64,000 nucleotides of DNA from Gimesia sp. (lineage in GTDB: Bacteria > Planctomycetota > Planctomycetia > Planctomycetales > Planctomycetaceae), in contig PAJV01000066.1 of NCBI GenBank assembly GCA_002706765.1, positions 86,740 to 150,739 of the forward strand. The letters run 5' to 3'. Under the pieces are notes generated by a model. It was not told where the DNA came from. It did no database searches and saw only the letters and a program-made list of their open reading frames with translations. Each line of letters begins with the position of its first letter. Position 1 is the first letter of the stretch. Below, one piece after another: positions 1 through 9,786 of this stretch. A program made the position numbers and the translations under genes.

Positions 1-866
1 CTGGCATGTCGCGCGAGCTGTTCCTGTTTCACTTCGCGTGCTTTCCAGCGTCCCACCAGATGTCCGGGAATCACAGCGCCTGCCTTCACTGCGAAATCAC
101 CATAAGGCAGGAAGGGAGTGGCCGCCCCTGCGATGTAGGTCGCATACGCGGGATAGAGTATCCGATACGCTTCCTCTTCCTGCTCAAAATTTTCTTCCGC
201 GCGCAGATATCCCAGGGCATCTCCGGTGGCAATCGCTTCCGGCCAGAGCGAAACAACTGGCAATGCCGTCGCGACGGCATAGGTGCCTTTATATTTTCGG
301 GTACCAAAATCTTTCGCGTGTCCCCCTTCATGCAAAGCCACGGCGGGCAGATCGGAATACACGCTGATCGTATTGGTAAACGGGTTGTAGTTGTCCCCAC
401 CAATGATGCGACCGGGCAGCAGTGTGTAGGCTGCTGCCGTCAACGTGCCCGCGGTATAGCGCCAGCCCCAGCCAACGGCTTTATTTTTTCGCAGCCGTTT
501 CCACTCGCCTAGGGGATCGTATTCATTCACGCGGACCTTCACCTGATCGAGCCCGTTCTTCTCCAGGTAGGCGGCAATCGCCGCTTCGGTTTCCGGAGAA
601 ACGTGGTGGTTATCAATCCGCCGATCCCAGAGCAGAATTTTACCGGGAATCCCGACGACCCAGCCAATGCCATCAATGACAGGCCGGGGTTTTCCTCTCG
701 CAATCTGAGGTTCTCCCTCTGCGAGCAGAGGCTCGGGGGACTGGATTAAAGCGGGCTGATAGTTATAAGGAGTCGTCGCGCAGCCTGACATCGCGGAACA
801 AAACAGGCAGACTGCGAACAACAGCCAGCTGGTCCGGGGCGCACAAAATCGCTGTAAAAATGACAT
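1..866 (-). CDS. Lipoprotein with HEGGH zinc-protease-like motif, C-terminus cut by window edge
   Basis: An open frame runs from the ATG at 866 to the left edge without a stop, so about 288 residues are seen and the C-terminus is missing. The N-terminus has a basic start (SFLQRFCAPR), a hydrophobic stretch and a lipobox-like MSGC at about residues 28-31, so a lipid-anchored exported protein is likely. Near residues 179-183 lies LHEGGH (bases 318-332), which matches the HExxH zinc-binding signature of metallopeptidases, followed by KDFG. Hydrophobic stretches follow. No family is recognised with confidence. It may be a membrane-associated zincin or a structural protein with a chance motif. No clear Shine-Dalgarno sequence is seen before the ATG. 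The gene is the last of a minus-strand run that includes the DUF3592 protein, with a 104-base gap. Confidence 0.75.
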   Translation of the reverse strand, partial: MSFLQRFCAPRTSWLLFAVCLFCSAMSGCATTPYNYQPALIQSPEPLLAEGEPQIARGKPRPVIDGIGWVVGIPGKILLWDRRIDNHHVSPETEAAIAAYLEKNGLDQVKVRVNEYDPLGEWKRLRKNKAVGWGWRYTAGTLTAAAYTLLPGRIIGGDNYNPFTNTISVYSDLPAVALHEGGHAKDFGTRKYKGTYAVATALPVVSLWPEAIATGDALGYLRAEENFEQEEEAYRILYPAYATYIAGAATPFLPYGDFAVKAGAVIPGHLVGRWKAREVKQEQLARHA

Positions 867-970
867 ACGAATACAGCCTGGGAAGGGAGTTTGTGAGAGA
901 GATGGCTGCTCTGTATCAGAGGTCACTTTGAGAAGCAAGACCGGTTTCAGATTGATGCCGATTCAGCCGT

Positions 971-1528
971 TCATTCGGCAAAGTTTGCCGTTTCAATCGG
1001 GCCACTTTTCATAAACAGGCGAAAAAACGAACTGAACAGCGGAATTCCCGTCATCAGGATCCCCACGCCCAGAAAGACCCAGCCAAACAGGTAATAGAAC
1101 CAGGTGGTTTTGAAGACCCCTGGTTCCAGTACCGCTGCTTCCGGATGCCGGGGATCATAATAGACATTCACGCTCTTCCGGACGGGATATTTTTTCACGG
1201 TATTCTGCGCCAGCGATCGGTCGGAAGTGGAAACATCGCTGCCAAACCAGACCGTTTGCGATTCATAATTTTTCCCTTCAATCTGGTAACGGTAAACGAC
1301 ATGCGCGGCATAGGTGGAGGAACTCGAATTGCTGCTGCGATGCGATTTCACTTTTGATTCAAGAACCTCACCTGTTGTCACAGGCCAGCCCGTGCTGGCA
1401 CGCGCCTGTTCGAGGAGAGGTAATCCTATCTGGTAAGCCATCACGTAGCCGACGATCAGAAAAATCAAGCCCAGGAAAATGACCAGCCGACGTCCGACTT
1501 TTCGCATGCGATCCCGTTTTGCAATCAT
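971..1528 (-). CDS. DUF3592 membrane protein
   Basis: The 185-residue protein has an N-terminal transmembrane helix (about 14-33), an extracytoplasmic middle part, and a C-terminal helix (about 143-165). The middle contains the DUF3592 signature: TGEVLESKV, then a Tyr-rich YRYQIEGKNYES strand, and YPVRKSVNVYYDPRHPEAAVLEPG, where the v.VyYdP..P..a.L.pG pattern is typical. Function of the family is unknown. A good ribosome site (AAAGGAG, 7 bases before ATG) fixes the start. It lies 57 bases downstream of the AIM24-like gene on the same strand, so the two are probably co-transcribed. Confidence 0.85.
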   Translation of the reverse strand: MIAKRDRMRKVGRRLVIFLGLIFLIVGYVMAYQIGLPLLEQARASTGWPVTTGEVLESKVKSHRSSNSSSSTYAAHVVYRYQIEGKNYESQTVWFGSDVSTSDRSLAQNTVKKYPVRKSVNVYYDPRHPEAAVLEPGVFKTTWFYYLFGWVFLGVGILMTGIPLFSSFFRLFMKSGPIETANFAE

Positions 1529-1585
1529 TCCAGGCTCCTTTCGCTACCGTTCTCGATTGACATTACCTGCCCGTTGAATGAAATC

Positions 1586-2374
1586 TCAACGGTCGCCGAA
1601 CATATCTCCCAGCCCGCCCAGGACGGACCCTTCGCCTGCCGACGATCCGCCTGCAGTCGGCGCATGTGCCAGCACACGATCGGCCAGCCGGGAAAAAGGC
1701 AGACTCTGTAACAGTACGGTTCCGTGTCCGCGGAGCGTGGCCAGAAACAGACCTTCTCCCCCCAGAACCATCGACTTCAAATTGCCGGCTTTTTCGATGC
1801 TGTAGTCGATGTCTCCAGTAAACGCGACAATACAGCCGGTATCCACGCGGAGCGTTTCTCCGTTGAGTTTCTTTTTGATCACGGTTCCCCCCGCATGGAC
1901 AAAAGCCATCCCGTCGCCCCGCAGTTCCTGGAGGATAAAGCCTTCTCCGCCAAAGAAGCCCGATCCCAGACGTTTGTTAAACGCCATCGTAACTTCCGTA
2001 CCCAGCGCGGCACACAGAAACGAATCTTTCTGGCAGGTGATGGCGCCGCCCACTTTATCCATATCAATGGCGATGATTTTTCCCGGGTAGGGGGCGGCAA
2101 ATGCCACGCGCTGTTGTCGCGCGCCCTCGTTCGTAAAGTGGGTCATAAACAGGGACTCGCCCGAGAGCATGCGTTTGCCCGCTTTGAAAATTTTACCAAA
2201 GAAGCCATCGTTGGGCTGAGATCCATCCCCCATCCGTGCTTCAAAACGGATCCCCTCTTCCATGTAATTCATTGAGCCGGCTTCAGCAACCACCGACTCT
2301 CCCGGATCCAGAATGATCTCCACGATCTGCAGATCCGAACCAAATATTTCGTAGTCGACTTCATGACAGCGCAT
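1586..2374 (-). CDS. AIM24/TIGR00266 family protein
   Basis: The 262-residue protein starts [12 protein letters not shown] and continues with the family pattern Q.[18 protein letters not shown].YM, as in the TIGR00266/AIM24 family, whose members fold as a TRAP-like beta-barrel. Later family landmarks are [14 protein letters not shown] and the [15 protein letters not shown] segment, then [20 protein letters not shown]. The biochemical role is not established. The frame is open 34 codons further upstream, but the ATG at 2374 was chosen because the family starts there and an AAGGAAAAGG ribosome site precedes it. The C-terminus ends in a short Gly-rich tail. It is divergent from the FliN-like gene across a 269-base spacer. 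Confidence 0.88.
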   Translation of the reverse strand: MRCHEVDYEIFGSDLQIVEIILDPGESVVAEAGSMNYMEEGIRFEARMGDGSQPNDGFFGKIFKAGKRMLSGESLFMTHFTNEGARQQRVAFAAPYPGKIIAIDMDKVGGAITCQKDSFLCAALGTEVTMAFNKRLGSGFFGGEGFILQELRGDGMAFVHAGGTVIKKKLNGETLRVDTGCIVAFTGDIDYSIEKAGNLKSMVLGGEGLFLATLRGHGTVLLQSLPFSRLADRVLAHAPTAGGSSAGEGSVLGGLGDMFGDR

Positions 2375-2643
2375 CTGATTTTCCTTTTCCTTCAGGTCTG
2401 AATCCGCCTTGATCGTCCGTCCCTCGACCAGAACGTTCGTAAAGAGGACAGGGATCAAACAATACAGGGCAAGCACTCAAATTATGTCAATCTTTTCCGA
2501 ATACGCGAAGATTGCCGATTTTGAGTGAAGAACTAATTTTCAACTGGTCGATTGTATGAGTTAAGGTTTCTGCACTTCAGATTAGGATAACGAACTCTGA
2601 AGCAATGAACAAATTGTCATTTTAAGGATCTAATTCACCACAC

Positions 2644-3531
2644 ATGTCGGGCTTCAGCCAGGAAAATGTAGAAACCATTTTCACCCAGGCGGGTGAGAGT
2701 CTGTCTGCACTTGCTGATTCTCTCAACCAGTGTTTCGATTTTCAATATCGACTGGAAATGGGAGAGTCTGGTGTCTGGTCTCCTGAAGAAATGAGTGAAG
2801 CATTTCAGGGACCTGGACTGGTTGCCTTGTTTCGCATGGGGGACGAGGCGATGGTGGGTCTGATTCCCGCCAGTCTGCCTTTACCCGACTGGTACGCAGA
2901 ACCGGGTGACTCGCAGACATCACGTCTGCAGACACTGGCCCTGGAATGGTCAATGAACCTGATCCCCATGGATCTGGGTGATGTTGATGAATTCAAAACG
3001 TATTTTGTAGACAGTTTACTAAGCGAAGTGACCGCATGTGCTCCCAGTGAGTGGGCGGCACTGATGCGTATCCATTTATTTTCCTCAGAAGAAGAAAGTG
3101 ACGGCCAGAGCCCGAGTGCTGTGATCCCTGTAATTTGGCCACTGACGAAACCGCCAGTTACAGAACCCGATCAACCGGAAGCCGATCCAGCACCACAGCC
3201 GTCCTCTTCCTCTACTTCTCAAGCGACGCCACAGATGGCACAGGCAACTCCTGCCAACTCGAAACACAACCCGCTCCACCGGCTCAATAAACTGCCGGTG
3301 CAGGCAATCGTGAAACTGGCATCCAAAAAAATTGAAATGAACCAGTTACTTTCCATCTGCCCCGGTTCGCTGATCACCTTCGATAAGCCCTGTGAAGACC
3401 CCCTGGAGTTGTATATCAACAACCAGGTTTACTGCCAGGGCGAAGCAGTCAAGATTGGTGAAAACTTTGGTTTGAAAATCGATCGCGTCGGTTTCAAAAA
3501 AGAATACGAAACCAAAATCATCGAGTTTTAA
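2644..3531 (+). CDS. FliN/FliY-like protein with C-terminal SpoA domain
   Basis: The last 80 residues (about 214-295) match the SpoA (FliM/FliN C-terminal) domain: LNKLPVQAIVKLASKKIEMNQLL, then PGSLITFDKP, LELYINNQVYCQGEAVKIGENFGLKI. In flagellar motors this domain forms the C-ring and in type III secretion the sorting platform. The first 170 residues have no clear family; they include an acidic, mixed alpha/beta stretch that could be a diverged CheC/FliM-like middle domain, and a Pro/Ser/Thr/Gln-rich linker (about 160-212) separates the two parts. No signal peptide is seen, so it is cytoplasmic. No other flagellar gene lies in the window, so it is an orphan here. A full flagellar locus may lie elsewhere. 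Confidence 0.8.
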   Translation: MSGFSQENVETIFTQAGESLSALADSLNQCFDFQYRLEMGESGVWSPEEMSEAFQGPGLVALFRMGDEAMVGLIPASLPLPDWYAEPGDSQTSRLQTLALEWSMNLIPMDLGDVDEFKTYFVDSLLSEVTACAPSEWAALMRIHLFSSEEESDGQSPSAVIPVIWPLTKPPVTEPDQPEADPAPQPSSSSTSQATPQMAQATPANSKHNPLHRLNKLPVQAIVKLASKKIEMNQLLSICPGSLITFDKPCEDPLELYINNQVYCQGEAVKIGENFGLKIDRVGFKKEYETKIIEF

Positions 3532-4025
3532 ATGGGTGTAAAAACGGGCCTCGGTTTGAGCTGCCGGATCATTTTGCGAACCGGGTTCTGTCCAATGTGT
3601 GATCAAGCACCGACGATCACCGTCACAATGCAGCAGTTCAGGTAGAGGATTAATTGGATGAAAAATCGCCGAAATCGAATTTTTCTCAGAACGAAACACT
3701 GCCGAAGTACGTATGATAATAGGTAGTTCCTTATTTTTAGAAACGAATTCCTGTCTGAGATCATAGATCACATCTTTCATCCTGATTCAGACTGCCTGAA
3801 TTCCGAGGCAAAAAGAAAATCCTAAACAGCCACTTCAAAAAGGTTTAGGACAAAAACATAATGCAGCGCTCAAGCGAATCCTGCACAGGGCCTACGACAC
3901 GCAATGATCGAAGATTACTTTGCACCAATCCAGGTGAATTTGAATTGCGCTGTTGCCTGCCTGACAAAACGTTCGATATCATTTCACACATTGAACCATC
4001 GCTATTTTTAAGTGAACTTTAGACC
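3532..4025. other. Intergenic region, 494 bases
   Basis: No convincing gene is seen between the FliN-like gene and the kinase gene. The longer reverse frame here extends back over the FliN-like gene and lacks a family match. A 22-codon ATG frame near 3660 follows an AGAGGA sequence but shows nothing recognisable. The stretch presumably holds the kinase promoter, which could not be located with confidence. Confidence 0.5.
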
Positions 4026-7001
4026 ATGGGCTCCGAGTCAAAATCTGAACGATCGATGACGGAACAGGAATCTCTGCCCGAATTTTTTGCGCGGCCGGTT
4101 CCCGATGCGGAAGGTCCGGAGACTATTATCAGTCCACTGGAGCCCATCCCGGCACCCGACTCCAATCGTGATAAAGGTGCACCGTCGAATTTTGCCCGCT
4201 CTTCGGTCTGGAATCGGCTGTTTCCGCCGACCACAGAGGATTCGGAAGAACCCGAAGAGACAACCAGCCCTGCCGGGATGACGCTGGAACACTTTGTGAT
4301 CCGGGAGCGCATCGGACGCGGAGGCATGGGCGCCGTTTTCCGTGCCATCGATACCCGCCTGGATCGTGTTGTCGCGTTGAAAGTGCTCAGCCCCGGTCAA
4401 TCCCGCGATGCAGGCTCGGTCAAGCGATTTCAGAACGAAGCCAAGTCCGCCGCGCGACTCGATCACGAAAATATCTCCCGCGTATTTTATATCGGCGAAG
4501 ACCAGGGACTGAATTTCATCGCTTTTGAATATGTCAAAGGGACCAATGTTCGCGAGATCATTCAGTCGCGTGGCATCCTGCCGGCAGCCGAAGCCGTGAA
4601 CTACGCGTTGCAGATTGCCTCGGCTCTGAAGCACATCAACAAAGCGGGTGTCGTGCACCGCGATATCAAACCCTCCAACATCATCATTACCCCCGGCGGT
4701 CGCGCCAAACTGGTCGACCTCGGCCTGGCGCGCAAGGAAAGCGATAACGCTTCCGCCGACCTGACCACGGCCGGAACCACGCTGGGTACGTTCGATTATA
4801 TTTCTCCCGAGCAGGCCAAAGACCCTCGCAATGTCGATGTGCGCAGTGATATTTATTCGCTGGGTTGTACCCTGTATCACATGCTGACAGGAGAGCCTCC
4901 CTACGGTGAAGGGACCGTGCTGCAGAAACTGCTGGATCACTCCGGAAAAAATGTTCCCGATCCGGCGACGATTAACAAGCAACTGCCGCGCGAACTTTCA
5001 CTCATCGTTCAGAAAATGATGGCCAGTGATCCCGAAGATCGATTTCAGACGCCGGAAGAGTTGATGTATCAGTTGATGCAGGTCGCCGGCCAGCTGGATC
5101 TGCGTGGCGTCAATCCTGAAGGGCTGGTCTGGACATCCCCGACCAACTCCCGTCTTGGATTTCTGGAAAAACATATCGGCTGGATCGCGACCGCTGCCGT
5201 GTTACTTATCATCGTTGTCCTGCTGGATCGTTATCCCGCGTTCAACCCGGCTGCGGTTAATGTCACTCAGAACAACAGTCAGAACAGTGATCCCGCCATC
5301 AGTTCCCTGGCAAACGAGACGGAACCGCAAACGCCGGAAACAGATCTTACGATCGCGAAATCTGACATGCCCATTTCGCCTGTCATCGACAGCAAAGAAA
5401 CGATTGGGTCTCTGACTGCCCCCGAAACCATCAGTCCGAAAACGGTCGCGCAGGCAGCGACTCCCGAGAAAAGAACGGCTCCCAGTGAACGCAGCGAAGA
5501 AGATTCGTTACCCAAAATGACCCTCGAAGAGGATAATAAGCCTCTGAGCGAAATTTTTGACAACGTGCCTCTACTCTCCACGAAAAGTTCCCTCAGCGAA
5601 TTACTGGAAGCCGGAAATCTGCCTGGCACTGAATCTGCTTCAGGAAACAAAGTTCTGCGAGATAACAACACCGAAACCACACTGGCGATGTCGGAAAGCA
5701 GTCAGAAGAAATCCATGGTTCCGCTGGCACCGGCCATCGCAGAACCTGCAGAAACCGAACCGGATCCCTTCCCGAAGAAAAGCGACAATGAATTTCGCAA
5801 GATCGAAATTCCCGCCATCACGATCATCAACCCTGATGGCAGCCCCGGGCAGGACTTCAAAACGCTGGATGCCGCCTGTGCCGCCGCCGATGATGGCAGC
5901 ATTATTGAACTCGGTTTTACCGGCATTCGGAAAGAAGCCCCGATCCACATCAATAACAAACGAGTCCGCATTCGTGCCGCCAAAGATCGAAAACCGATTC
6001 TGCTGTTTGAATCGGTCGAAGAACCGGCCGAAGGGTTTCAGACCCACATGATTCAGATTGCCAATGGTTCCCTGGAACTGTTCGAGCTGGGAATCATGGT
6101 CGACGTCAAAGACCTCAACTCCGATTCCTGGGCGATCTTCTCCCTGAAAAATGCTCATGACATCCGCCTGCACCAGGTGACCGTCACCTGTGCCAATACC
6201 ACCAGCCAGCAGGTTTCCATCTTTGAAATGAACGAGCCCATCAACCAGGGCCTCAACGATGATTCCATGATGGGCAAACGTCCGGTGAAAGAATCGACGT
6301 TCGTGGAAATCGTAAACTCTGTACTTCGCTGTGACGGCCAGGCATTCTCCATTCGGGAAACGGCTCCCACCCGCCTGGAAATCACCAACTCTGCTTTAAT
6401 GATTTCCCAGTCACTGATTGAACTGGTGGGCTGCAACAATAAACCCATGGAAGGCGATCACCTGGAACTGGTGTTAAATCATTCCACGTTTGTCCTGGGG
6501 AAAGGACTATCGGTGATGGACAGCGGTGCGATTCCACGCGAACTGATCCCGCTCCACGTTTCCGCACGCAATAATATTTTCTTCTCGCGCACCAATGCCC
6601 CGTTTGTGATGATGAAGGGGAACACCAACGAAAATGATTTTCGCCAGAAGCTGCTGGCCTGGCGCGGATCCAACAACTATTTCGACCGTTTCAGCACCTT
6701 CTGGACGATTCAGTCTCAGCAGGGAACCACGGGCGCACTCTCGATGGATGCGCTCGACTGGAAAGATATCTGGGGGCTCTCCGGCGATGTCAACAGCTAC
6801 CAGATGGAAATCCCCTGGATCTCAGACCGCGAAAAACTGATCAACGCGTTAGCTTCAGAACTTCAGCCGGCACAGTTGCAGTTCACCCAGCCCACGGATG
6901 GCAGCCCGACGATTACAGCCATCGATCGCACCAATGCAGGCGCGGACCTCGTGACGCTGCCTGAGTTACCGCGGGTCATCAAAGCACCTCGAACCGAATA
7001 A
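4026..7001 (+). CDS. Hanks-type Ser/Thr protein kinase with C-terminal predicted beta-helix
   Basis: A 991-residue receptor-like kinase. After an 85-residue Pro/acidic N-terminal extension comes a complete kinase domain (about 90-355): Gly loop IGRGGMG (96-102), catalytic Lys119 in ALKV, Glu138, HRDIKPSN (211-218) with catalytic Asp213, and DLG (231-233, in place of DFG). All the residues needed for catalysis are present. A single transmembrane helix (about 385-401) is followed by a 190-residue Ser/Thr/Glu-rich linker and a C-terminal region (about 590-990) rich in short beta-strands, Asn and Asp. Its start (DFKTLDAACAAADDGSIIEL) resembles the cap of right-handed parallel beta-helix proteins, so an extracytoplasmic sensor or carbohydrate-binding part is inferred. 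The TPR gene follows after 149 bases and may be functionally linked. An alternative ATG lies at codon 11. Confidence 0.92.
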   Translation: MGSESKSERSMTEQESLPEFFARPVPDAEGPETIISPLEPIPAPDSNRDKGAPSNFARSSVWNRLFPPTTEDSEEPEETTSPAGMTLEHFVIRERIGRGGMGAVFRAIDTRLDRVVALKVLSPGQSRDAGSVKRFQNEAKSAARLDHENISRVFYIGEDQGLNFIAFEYVKGTNVREIIQSRGILPAAEAVNYALQIASALKHINKAGVVHRDIKPSNIIITPGGRAKLVDLGLARKESDNASADLTTAGTTLGTFDYISPEQAKDPRNVDVRSDIYSLGCTLYHMLTGEPPYGEGTVLQKLLDHSGKNVPDPATINKQLPRELSLIVQKMMASDPEDRFQTPEELMYQLMQVAGQLDLRGVNPEGLVWTSPTNSRLGFLEKHIGWIATAAVLLIIVVLLDRYPAFNPAAVNVTQNNSQNSDPAISSLANETEPQTPETDLTIAKSDMPISPVIDSKETIGSLTAPETISPKTVAQAATPEKRTAPSERSEEDSLPKMTLEEDNKPLSEIFDNVPLLSTKSSLSELLEAGNLPGTESASGNKVLRDNNTETTLAMSESSQKKSMVPLAPAIAEPAETEPDPFPKKSDNEFRKIEIPAITIINPDGSPGQDFKTLDAACAAADDGSIIELGFTGIRKEAPIHINNKRVRIRAAKDRKPILLFESVEEPAEGFQTHMIQIANGSLELFELGIMVDVKDLNSDSWAIFSLKNAHDIRLHQVTVTCANTTSQQVSIFEMNEPINQGLNDDSMMGKRPVKESTFVEIVNSVLRCDGQAFSIRETAPTRLEITNSALMISQSLIELVGCNNKPMEGDHLELVLNHSTFVLGKGLSVMDSGAIPRELIPLHVSARNNIFFSRTNAPFVMMKGNTNENDFRQKLLAWRGSNNYFDRFSTFWTIQSQQGTTGALSMDALDWKDIWGLSGDVNSYQMEIPWISDREKLINALASELQPAQLQFTQPTDGSPTITAIDRTNAGADLVTLPELPRVIKAPRTE

Positions 7002-7150
7002 ACCCCGTTTTTCTCCTCGAAACAGGGGCGGAGTCGCGAAATCAGGTCTGTCTGCGCTCTGCAGAAATGTGTATGATGACACAAGGCAGTAGCCTGTTTT
7101 CAATGCACTCACTCTGATTCCTGTTTCACCCGGCTGCTTATTTAGTATTC

Positions 7151-9781
7151 ATGATACGTCGCTCTCCACATCCTGACCGTTCCACATCAGTAATTGTCTG
7201 CGGACCGTGCTCGTGGTGGATTCGCGTCTGCATGCTGGTGGTCGTGCTTTGCTCACCTGCCATCAGTTCCGCCGATGACCCGACAGCCTCTTATTTTGAA
7301 GGACTGCGGCAACGACATCTGTTCGGAATTGCAGAAGGCTACTGTTTAAATCGCCTGGCACAGCCCCGGATCACCGATACGGAACAGGCACGCTACACGC
7401 TGGAACTCATACGCACCCTGTCAGCACATGCGATGGCCACGCAGGACCCGGAGCAGGCAGAGCTCTGGAAACGGGCAGAAGAAACTATTACCGAATTCTG
7501 CCAGGAGCATTCTGACTGGTCCGACACCAGTGTCTTCGAAGCCGAGCGGGCACGCATTGCGGCGCTCAAAGCCGAAATCCTGTATTGGCAGATCCAGGCG
7601 GACCCGCAAAATCAGTCACTCAGACAGACCGCCATCACACAGCTCTCACAGGCAGTGACCACTCTGACCCAGGCAGAAACCCGGTTAAGCCAGCTCCTGA
7701 AAAAATCGGGGGCATTCAAAAAATTTACCGTACTCCAGTCAGCCACGATCCGCGATACCCTGCTCGACTTTCAACTGCTGATCGCGCAAACGGCAATGAA
7801 ACTCGCCGACCTGCATGCAGCGAACAGCCCGCAGCGGACAGCAGCCCTCGAACTCGCAGAGAAATGGCTGGAACCCCTGTCCCGCCGGGCGACCACCCTG
7901 CAGTTGACCTGGCTCAGCAAGCTGGCGCTGATTCAATGCGAACGCATCAGCGGAGATTCCGCGGCCGCAGCGCGGGGCATCCAGGCACTTCTCAAAGAAA
8001 AACCTCCGTCGTTTCTGAATGAACCCCTCTTCGTGGAATCGATGCGTATTCTCCTGCAGGACGGAAAAGCGCAACGGGCGGCATCACAGATCATTCAATA
8101 CAGGGAAGAGCATGGAACCGTTTCCAGCGAACTCGGCTTTCTGGAAATCACTGCCTTGATTCAGCTCAGAAAAGTCGCTCTGGAGAAACAACAGGACGCG
8201 TTAGCAGCTGAAATCTGGCAGCAGGTGGAAACACGTGCCCGGTTTCTCAAACAGGCACAGCCCGGTTACTGGTCGCAGCGGGCGTGGATGCTCGTCGATC
8301 AGCAACACCAGGTCGATCAGTATGGCAGCCAGCTTTCCCAGGATCTGAAACAGGCTCAACTCCTGTATGCGCAAGGCAACATCGAGCAGGCCATCGAGGC
8401 GTATACCAAAACCGCTCAGCAGGCGACCGCGGAGGGCAAAGGCGATCTGGCGTTTGAACTCGCCTTTACCAGTGCCTCGCTCCAGCTGCAGGCAAAGCAA
8501 TACAAAGAGGCGGCAGAACAGTTTCAGTCGCTCTCGCGAAAGTATAGTACCGCGGCCCGCGCTGCTGACGCTGGCCTGCTGGCTGCCTGGTGCCTGGGTC
8601 AGCTCTATATGCAAAGCCGCACGAAATCGCGCAGACTGGCCTACACGGCCGCCCTGGAAGAAGTCCAGAAACAGTTTCCGGACAGCAAGAGTGACTATGA
8701 AGCGGGCTGGATGCTCGCGCGGCTGGAAGAATCCCGCCTGCAATATTCAAAAGCACTCGTGCTGTACTCGGAAGTTCCCGATGATCATCCCCGGGCGGCA
8801 GACGCGCACCTGGGAATCGCCCGCTGTTACGAACAGATCCTGCAACGACTGACTTCGCTGGGCAAACCTGTTAAAGCCTGGAGACAGGAAGCCATCGAAG
8901 TCCTGGAAAAATTCCTGGTCCGCTTCCCCGCCGAATCCGACCCGCTGATCCTGCAGTCTCAGGCCGACATCGCATTACGCCTCACGCAAATCTACCTGAA
9001 TGATTCACCCCCGTCCTACGAAAAAGCCAATCGGCTGCTGGAATTAATTATCAGCAGCGCCACGCGCAGTATCGCAGAGCTCAAACGCAATAATGAACAT
9101 TCCGAAACCAGTGTCGCAGAGACAGCGAACGTGATTCAACGCTGGAATGAAATCGCCAATCAGGCTCGGCGACTGGAGATCATCACACTCGCGGGACAGG
9201 GAAAGCCGACCGCTGCCCGATCACTGGTGGAGAACCTCGAGAACGCAGGCACGAACGAACTGCTGTCTGTTCTGAACGGCGTCTCGCAGATCAACCTCGA
9301 TCTGTCTGACGAGACGCGTTACGAACTGGGACTGCTGCAGCTGAAATCGGCTGAAAAACTGATCAGTCGCCGTGATGAATTAACTCCTCAGCAGCGACAG
9401 CAGCTGGATCTCTGCCTGGCCGAAGCCTACCTGGCGACGAATCAGCAGATCCGGGCGCTGGAGTATTACCAGGAACTGCTAAAACAGGCGCCCCGGGACA
9501 GCACCTACATCAAACAGGTCGCACTGCTCCTGGAACACTGTGGCACAAAAGCCTGTCTGCGGGAAGCGGCACAGAAATGGCGACAGCTGGAAGCAGCAGA
9601 AAAGCCGGGCAGTATCCCCTGGCTCGACGCCCGCCTGCATATCATTCAAACCACTTTCGATTCCGGCAATGAAGCCGAAGCCAGGAAACTGCTCGGCGTA
9701 ACAAAGCTGCTCTACCCCGATCTCGGCAATCAAGAATTAAAACAACAATTCCAGGAACTGCAACAACGCATTCAGAAGTGA
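7151..9781 (+). CDS. Exported TPR-repeat protein
   Basis: The 876-residue protein begins with a basic N-terminus and hydrophobic stretch (about 24-40, ending SPAISSADD), consistent with a signal peptide or anchor. The remainder is almost all helical, with tetratricopeptide-like pairs. Examples are the block around QLLYAQGNIEQAIEAYTKTA (about residues 400-420) and the following AKQYKEAAEQFQSL and SRLQYSKALVLYSEVPDDHP units, and near the C-terminus NQQIRALEYYQELLKQAP. Such solenoids bind protein partners; the partner is unknown. It lies 149 bases downstream of the kinase gene on the same strand, which suggests co-expression. No enzymatic motif is seen. Its 3' end is 5 bases from the convergent SDR gene. 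Confidence 0.87.
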   Translation: MIRRSPHPDRSTSVIVCGPCSWWIRVCMLVVVLCSPAISSADDPTASYFEGLRQRHLFGIAEGYCLNRLAQPRITDTEQARYTLELIRTLSAHAMATQDPEQAELWKRAEETITEFCQEHSDWSDTSVFEAERARIAALKAEILYWQIQADPQNQSLRQTAITQLSQAVTTLTQAETRLSQLLKKSGAFKKFTVLQSATIRDTLLDFQLLIAQTAMKLADLHAANSPQRTAALELAEKWLEPLSRRATTLQLTWLSKLALIQCERISGDSAAAARGIQALLKEKPPSFLNEPLFVESMRILLQDGKAQRAASQIIQYREEHGTVSSELGFLEITALIQLRKVALEKQQDALAAEIWQQVETRARFLKQAQPGYWSQRAWMLVDQQHQVDQYGSQLSQDLKQAQLLYAQGNIEQAIEAYTKTAQQATAEGKGDLAFELAFTSASLQLQAKQYKEAAEQFQSLSRKYSTAARAADAGLLAAWCLGQLYMQSRTKSRRLAYTAALEEVQKQFPDSKSDYEAGWMLARLEESRLQYSKALVLYSEVPDDHPRAADAHLGIARCYEQILQRLTSLGKPVKAWRQEAIEVLEKFLVRFPAESDPLILQSQADIALRLTQIYLNDSPPSYEKANRLLELIISSATRSIAELKRNNEHSETSVAETANVIQRWNEIANQARRLEIITLAGQGKPTAARSLVENLENAGTNELLSVLNGVSQINLDLSDETRYELGLLQLKSAEKLISRRDELTPQQRQQLDLCLAEAYLATNQQIRALEYYQELLKQAPRDSTYIKQVALLLEHCGTKACLREAAQKWRQLEAAEKPGSIPWLDARLHIIQTTFDSGNEAEARKLLGVTKLLYPDLGNQELKQQFQELQQRIQK

Positions 9782-9786
9782 CTTCT

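Noticed and set aside
6-512. Plus-strand frames at the left edge
   Set aside because: They lie opposite the better minus-strand lipoprotein frame, which has a signal peptide, lipobox and HEGGH motif.
3659-3727. Short ATG frame with AGAGGA upstream in the 3.5-4.0 kb gap
   Set aside because: Twenty-two codons with no recognisable product; chance is the simplest explanation.
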